Shown here piece after piece: positions 5,902-8,197 of a stretch of DNA of 8,197 nucleotides. This stretch comes from Pseudomonadota bacterium. Lineage in GTDB: Bacteria > BMS3Abin14. Location: assembly GCA_016937135.1 (NCBI GenBank), contig JAFGWO010000063.1, positions 1 through 8,197 on the forward strand, in the 5' to 3' direction. Each line of letters starts with the position of its first letter. The first letter of the stretch is position 1. A program made the translations under genes and the position numbers. The notes beneath the pieces are model-generated. The model searched no databases, was not told the origin of the DNA, and saw nothing but the letters and a program-made list of their open reading frames with translations.

Positions 5902-5910
5902 TGGTATCTT
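5902..5910 (+). promoter_or_regulatory. Possible extended -10 for the DUF4197 gene
   Basis: TGTGGTATCTT in the 109-base spacer after msrB holds an extended -10-like element (TG, one base, TATCTT). No -35 hexamer is seen at the expected distance. It resembles the TTGGTACACT element before the ferredoxin gene. The gene could equally be read through from msrB. Confidence 0.22.
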
Positions 5911-5945
5911 TCCGGATTAAAGTCCACAACAAAGGAGGCCTGCCG

Positions 5946-6662
5946 GTGAGACGATTTCTTCCCCTTTTCCTGTTTCCTGTTCTGATCCTCGGTCTTGCCT
6001 GTCCCTCTTCAGCCGGTTTTCTGGATGATCTGTTGGGTCAGATCACGGGGTCCGGGGGACCCGATGAGGAAACGATGGTTGACGGGCTCAAGGAGGCCCT
6101 CCGTATCGGCACGAAAAACGCGGTGAGCTCCGTTTCCGTTCAGGACGGTTATTTCCGCAACCTTGACATCAGGATTCCCGTGCCTGAAAAACTCGAGAAG
6201 GCCGAATCCCTCCTGCGGAACATGGGAATGGGGGAACGGGTCGACGAGTTCATCCTGGGGATGAACCGCGCCGCGGAGGCCGCGGCTCCTCAGGCGGTGG
6301 ATATTTTTACCGAGGCCATCAGGCAGATGACCATCAACGATGCGGTGGGGATCGTAAAAGGCGGGGAAACCGCCGGGACGGATTATTTCCGGATCAAAAC
6401 CAGCGACAGGCTGTCCGCCCTGTTCCGGCCGGTCATCCAGGATTCCCTGGCGCGCGTGGGGGCCGTGAACAGCTACAAGAGGGTGGTCGGGGCCTACAAC
6501 GCGATCCCTCTGGTGGAGGACGTGGGAATCGACCTGGAGGGCTATGTCACGGAGGAGGCGTTAGGCGGCCTTTTCTTCATGGTCGGCGAGGAGGAAAAGA
6601 AAATCCGTCAGGATCCGGCGGCCCGTGTGACGGATCTGCTAAGGGAAGTCTTCGGCAACTAA
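5946..6662 (+). CDS. DUF4197 family exported protein
   Basis: A 238-residue protein with a clear N-terminal signal sequence (VRRFLPLFLF, hydrophobic to about residue 18, then PSSA before GFLDD), predicting export to the periplasm. The body carries DUF4197 hallmarks: GLKEAL near residue 46, VSVQDGYF near 66, repeated amphipathic helices, and NDAVGIVKGG followed by TDYFR and a helical C-terminus ending LREVFGN. The function of the family is not established. The GTG at 5946 is chosen because AAAGGAGG at 5931-5938 is 7 bases upstream and this start yields the intact signal peptide; no ATG is available nearby. The Cys at residue 19 is in LGLAC, which departs from a lipobox, so a lipoprotein is possible but not favoured. 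It lies 16 bases before the SRPBCC gene. Confidence 0.88.
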   Translation: MRRFLPLFLFPVLILGLACPSSAGFLDDLLGQITGSGGPDEETMVDGLKEALRIGTKNAVSSVSVQDGYFRNLDIRIPVPEKLEKAESLLRNMGMGERVDEFILGMNRAAEAAAPQAVDIFTEAIRQMTINDAVGIVKGGETAGTDYFRIKTSDRLSALFRPVIQDSLARVGAVNSYKRVVGAYNAIPLVEDVGIDLEGYVTEEALGGLFFMVGEEEKKIRQDPAARVTDLLREVFGN

Positions 6663-6678
6663 AGGCGATAACCAGCCC

Positions 6679-7152
6679 ATGTTTCGCAGGGAAGTCATCA
6701 CCCACATCGATATCGAGGCGTCTCCCGGGGAGATCTGGCGTCATTTGACCGATTTTGCGGCCTACCCTGAATGGAACCCCTATCTATCCGGTATCGAGGG
6801 GAAAGCCAGTGCCGGTTCCGGCCTTGTGCTGAAAATGGGCCAGTCCGGCGGGAGGGAAGTGGCCGCAAAGGTGACGGTCACCACAGCCCAACCGGGCCGC
6901 AAGCTGGTCTGGCGAGGGCGGACCCTGATCCCGGGCCTTCTGGACAACGAGCACTCCTTCGTCATTGAGGACCATGGTGGGGAGACCTGCCGATTGACCC
7001 AGTCGGAGGTTTTCACGGGTTTTCTTGCTTTTTTCCTCCCGCGCTCCCTCGGGCAGCAGACGAGTCTTGGATTCGAGATGTTCAACGAGGTCTTGAAAAA
7101 AAGGGTTGAAGGAAAAAGGCAGGATTCGGGACAAAGGGCGGGGGCCGGGTAA
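6679..7152 (+). CDS. SRPBCC (START-like) domain protein
   Basis: A 157-residue soluble protein with the polyketide cyclase/START-like helix-grip fold. The opening HIDIEASPGEIWRHLTDF (9-26) followed by AAYPEWNPYL is the typical beginning of these domains, with a strand-rich middle (LVWRGR, SFVIEDHGG, CRLTQSEVFTG) and the long C-terminal helix GFEMFNEVLKKRVEG. Such domains bind hydrophobic ligands, and many members have no assigned reaction. After the domain a short basic, Gly-rich tail follows. The ribosome binding site is weak (AAGG about 13 bases before the ATG), so translation may depend on coupling to DUF4197, whose stop is 16 bases upstream. A strong terminator follows the gene. Confidence 0.88.
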   Translation: MFRREVITHIDIEASPGEIWRHLTDFAAYPEWNPYLSGIEGKASAGSGLVLKMGQSGGREVAAKVTVTTAQPGRKLVWRGRTLIPGLLDNEHSFVIEDHGGETCRLTQSEVFTGFLAFFLPRSLGQQTSLGFEMFNEVLKKRVEGKRQDSGQRAGAG

Positions 7153-7189
7153 AGTATCCGGAGGCTCCCGGGCCGTCCCATGGCGCGGC

Positions 7190-7219
7190 GCCGGGGGAGG
7201 CATCGCCCGGCATTTTTTT
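7190..7219 (+). terminator. Rho-independent terminator after the SRPBCC gene
   Basis: A perfect GCCGGG (7190-7195) / CCCGGC (7206-7211) stem with a 10-base loop is followed by A and seven T's (7213-7219). It begins 37 bases after the SRPBCC stop and separates the msrB-DUF4197-SRPBCC group from the DUF2892 gene. Confidence 0.85.
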
Positions 7220-7286
7220 CCTGCGTCTTTTTTGTCCCTTAAAAAGGATGGATGTGAGAGATCACTTTAGCCCAGGGAGGCAGGCC

Positions 7287-7517
7287 ATGAAGCGCAATGT
7301 TGGCAATTGGGACAGGATCTTCAGGGGATGCGTCGCTGTAATCCTCGCTTATCTCGTTTTCGCCGGTCGGGTTGGCGGATTCTGGGCCGTCATATTCGGG
7401 ATCGGCGCGTTCATCATGGCCGCCACGGCGGTGTCGGCCTACTGTTTTGCCTATACGGTCCTTGGCATCAACACCTGCCGACTGGGCGGATGCGGCCAGA
7501 AGGGCCAGAAGAGGTAA
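7287..7517 (+). CDS. DUF2892 (YgaP-like transmembrane domain) protein
   Basis: A 76-residue membrane protein made almost entirely of the DUF2892 unit: a polar NVGNWDRIFRG start, two hydrophobic helices at about 14-27 and 32-50, then CFAYTVLGINTC (53-64), the counterpart of the usual CPxYxxLGxxT signature. In other bacteria this unit occurs alone or fused to rhodanese domains (YgaP); here no rhodanese is present. Cys53, Cys64 and Cys69 are clustered near the C-terminus. The ATG at 7287 has GGGAGG 6 bases upstream, so the 13-residue extension from 7248 is rejected. It is the first gene after a strong terminator, so a promoter should lie within 7220-7286, but I could not pick one. Its role is unknown. 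Confidence 0.85.
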   Translation: MKRNVGNWDRIFRGCVAVILAYLVFAGRVGGFWAVIFGIGAFIMAATAVSAYCFAYTVLGINTCRLGGCGQKGQKR

Positions 7518-7537
7518 GGGCCTGAGGCGCCCATTTT
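7518..7537 (+). terminator. Weak terminator-like hairpin after the DUF2892 gene
   Basis: GGGC (7518-7521) can pair with GCCC (7529-7532), followed by A and four T's. The stem starts at the base after the DUF2892 stop codon. With only four pairs and a short T run, it may at most reduce read-through. Confidence 0.25.
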
Positions 7538-7603
7538 GCCCGCCATGGAGCAAATTACACGCCCTGCTGCGGATGGCCGCCGCAAGCCATTCCCCTGTCT
7601 TTG

Positions 7604-7939
7604 ATGGACCTGGAAAAGCTCAAGGGAGAATGTGAAATCAAGGCTTTCCGGGCCTCAGGGCCTGGCGGGCAGCACAGAAACGTCACCGATTCCGCGGTAC
7701 GCCTGAAGCACCGGCCCACCGGGATCGTCGTGATCGGAAGCCGGCATCGTTCCCAGCACAGAAACCTTTATGACGCGCTGGAAAGGCTTGCGGCAAGGAT
7801 CGTCCAGAGGAAAAAGGCCGCCAGGAGGAGGAAAAGGGTCCCGACGGTTAAACCCGCCGCGGTGCGCCAAAGGGAACTGACGGCCAAAAAACGACGGGGA
7901 AAACTCAAATCCCTTCGGGGGAAGATCGAAGGGGAGTGA
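7604..7939 (+). CDS. Stand-alone GGQ release-factor-domain protein
   Basis: A 111-residue protein consisting of the peptidyl-tRNA hydrolysis domain of class I release factors (RF-1 domain). The GGQ motif (GPGGQ, residues 19-23) is preceded by FRAS and followed by [12 protein letters not shown] and RSQHRN (49-54), as in ArfB/mitochondrial C12orf65-like proteins. The codon-recognition domain of RF1/RF2 is absent. The C-terminal 40 residues are strongly basic ([19 protein letters not shown]), as expected for a tail that docks on ribosomal RNA. The likely role is release of peptides from stalled ribosomes, inferred from family architecture. The ATG at 7604 is used (a TTG immediately precedes it). 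There is no clear ribosome binding site, but a short frame ending TGATG overlaps this ATG. Confidence 0.88.
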   Translation: MDLEKLKGECEIKAFRASGPGGQHRNVTDSAVRLKHRPTGIVVIGSRHRSQHRNLYDALERLAARIVQRKKAARRRKRVPTVKPAAVRQRELTAKKRRGKLKSLRGKIEGE

Positions 7940-7949
7940 GGAGATGGAA

Positions 7950-8108
7950 ACCGACGACAGAACGACATAACGAAAGGACGAGCAAGCGAAAGGACGACCT
8001 GGCATGACCTTGAGGCCTTTTCGTCCAGTCGCTCCGTCGCCCAGTCATTCAGTCGTTCGGTCGCTTAGTCTTCCCGTCGCCCCCTCGCCCCATCGTCTCA
8101 TCTCCCCC
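7950..8108. repeat. Octamer-phased degenerate inverted repeat
   Basis: The right arm (8021-8108) is eleven consecutive 8-base units, each beginning TC, with consensus about TCGYYCMG. The left arm (7950-7997) is six 8-base units ending CGA, which are reverse complements of the same family. Arms pair in register around a 23-base centre (7998-8020); the innermost match GGACGA/TCGTCC is exact and matches recur every 8 bases outward through six units, while units 7-11 of the right arm have no partner. The first and last bases of each unit drift, so it is a degenerate array. It lies between the GGQ gene and a probable convergent gene, so might act as a bidirectional transcript end, but there is no adjacent T run. 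Confidence 0.8.
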
Positions 8109-8197
8109 CCGGTTCCCGAAGTGGTTCCCTCCCGGCCCTTTCCCGGATCCTGTTCATGGCCCGGATGGCCCCTCCGCGGAAAATCAGCAAAGACAGA
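8098..8197 (-). CDS. Possible C-terminal end of a convergent gene (partial)
   Basis: The minus strand is open from the window edge to a TGA at 8100-8098, giving 32 residues that begin LSLLIFRGGAIRAMNRIR and end REPGGR. Third codon positions are GC-rich in this frame, unlike the neighbouring frames, and the amphipathic Arg-rich tail looks protein-like. The stop lies within the last units of the octamer array. The family is not recognised, and the stretch is too short to be sure it is coding. Confidence 0.35.
   Translation of the reverse strand, partial: LSLLIFRGGAIRAMNRIRERAGREPLREPGGR

Noticed and set aside
5946..6002. DUF4197 protein as a lipoprotein
   Set aside because: The Cys is preceded by G-L-A, which departs from the usual L-[AS]-[GA]-C lipobox; a standard cleavage after PSSA fits better.
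7950..8108. CRISPR array
   Set aside because: The units are 8 bases, contiguous, degenerate and without spacers; no cas gene is present.

Overview
The window is GC-rich bacterial chromosome with tightly packed genes, strong AGGAGG/GGGAGG ribosome binding sites and frequent translational coupling. The single-cluster ferredoxin of the Desulfovibrio ferredoxin I type, together with DUF4197, DUF4389 and a small stand-alone GGQ protein, suggests an anaerobic or facultative Deltaproteobacteria (Desulfobacterota)-like organism. That placement is inference from gene content. I see no rRNA, tRNA, insertion sequence, prophage, CRISPR array or recognisable defence system.

Layout. Bases 1-405 hold no confident gene. 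They contain closely spaced hairpins, a set of mutually exclusive pairings ending in a terminator-like hairpin and T run (263-293), and the leader of a 63-residue [4Fe-4S] ferredoxin (406-597, +). Converging on it is a five-gene minus-strand series, read from right to left: DUF4389 membrane protein (5077-4772), EamA/DMT transporter (4604-3672), membrane-anchored or exported phospholipase D-superfamily protein (3585-2026), patatin-like phospholipase (1993-1115) and MaoC-type hydratase (1065-610). The last three are closely spaced and probably form an operon concerned with phospholipid or acyl-chain turnover. Their exact substrates cannot be read from the sequence.

From a divergent intergenic region (5078-5278) the plus strand carries an exported MsrB (5279-5836), an exported DUF4197 protein (5946-6662) and an SRPBCC/START-like protein (6679-7152), closed by a strong rho-independent terminator (7190-7219). 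Then come a small DUF2892 (YgaP-like) membrane protein (7287-7517) and a stand-alone GGQ release-factor-domain protein (7604-7939). The right edge probably holds the C-terminus of a convergent minus-strand gene.

The most unusual structures are non-coding. One is an octamer-phased, degenerate inverted repeat (7950-8108) between the convergent genes at the right. The second is the attenuator-like RNA at the left. The third is a triple ATGAAGG heptamer placed exactly over the patatin start codon. The main coding oddity is a phospholipase D-family protein that keeps H and K but has lost the Asp in both HKD motifs. Nothing here amounts to a clear new multi-gene system, but these elements are worth checking.
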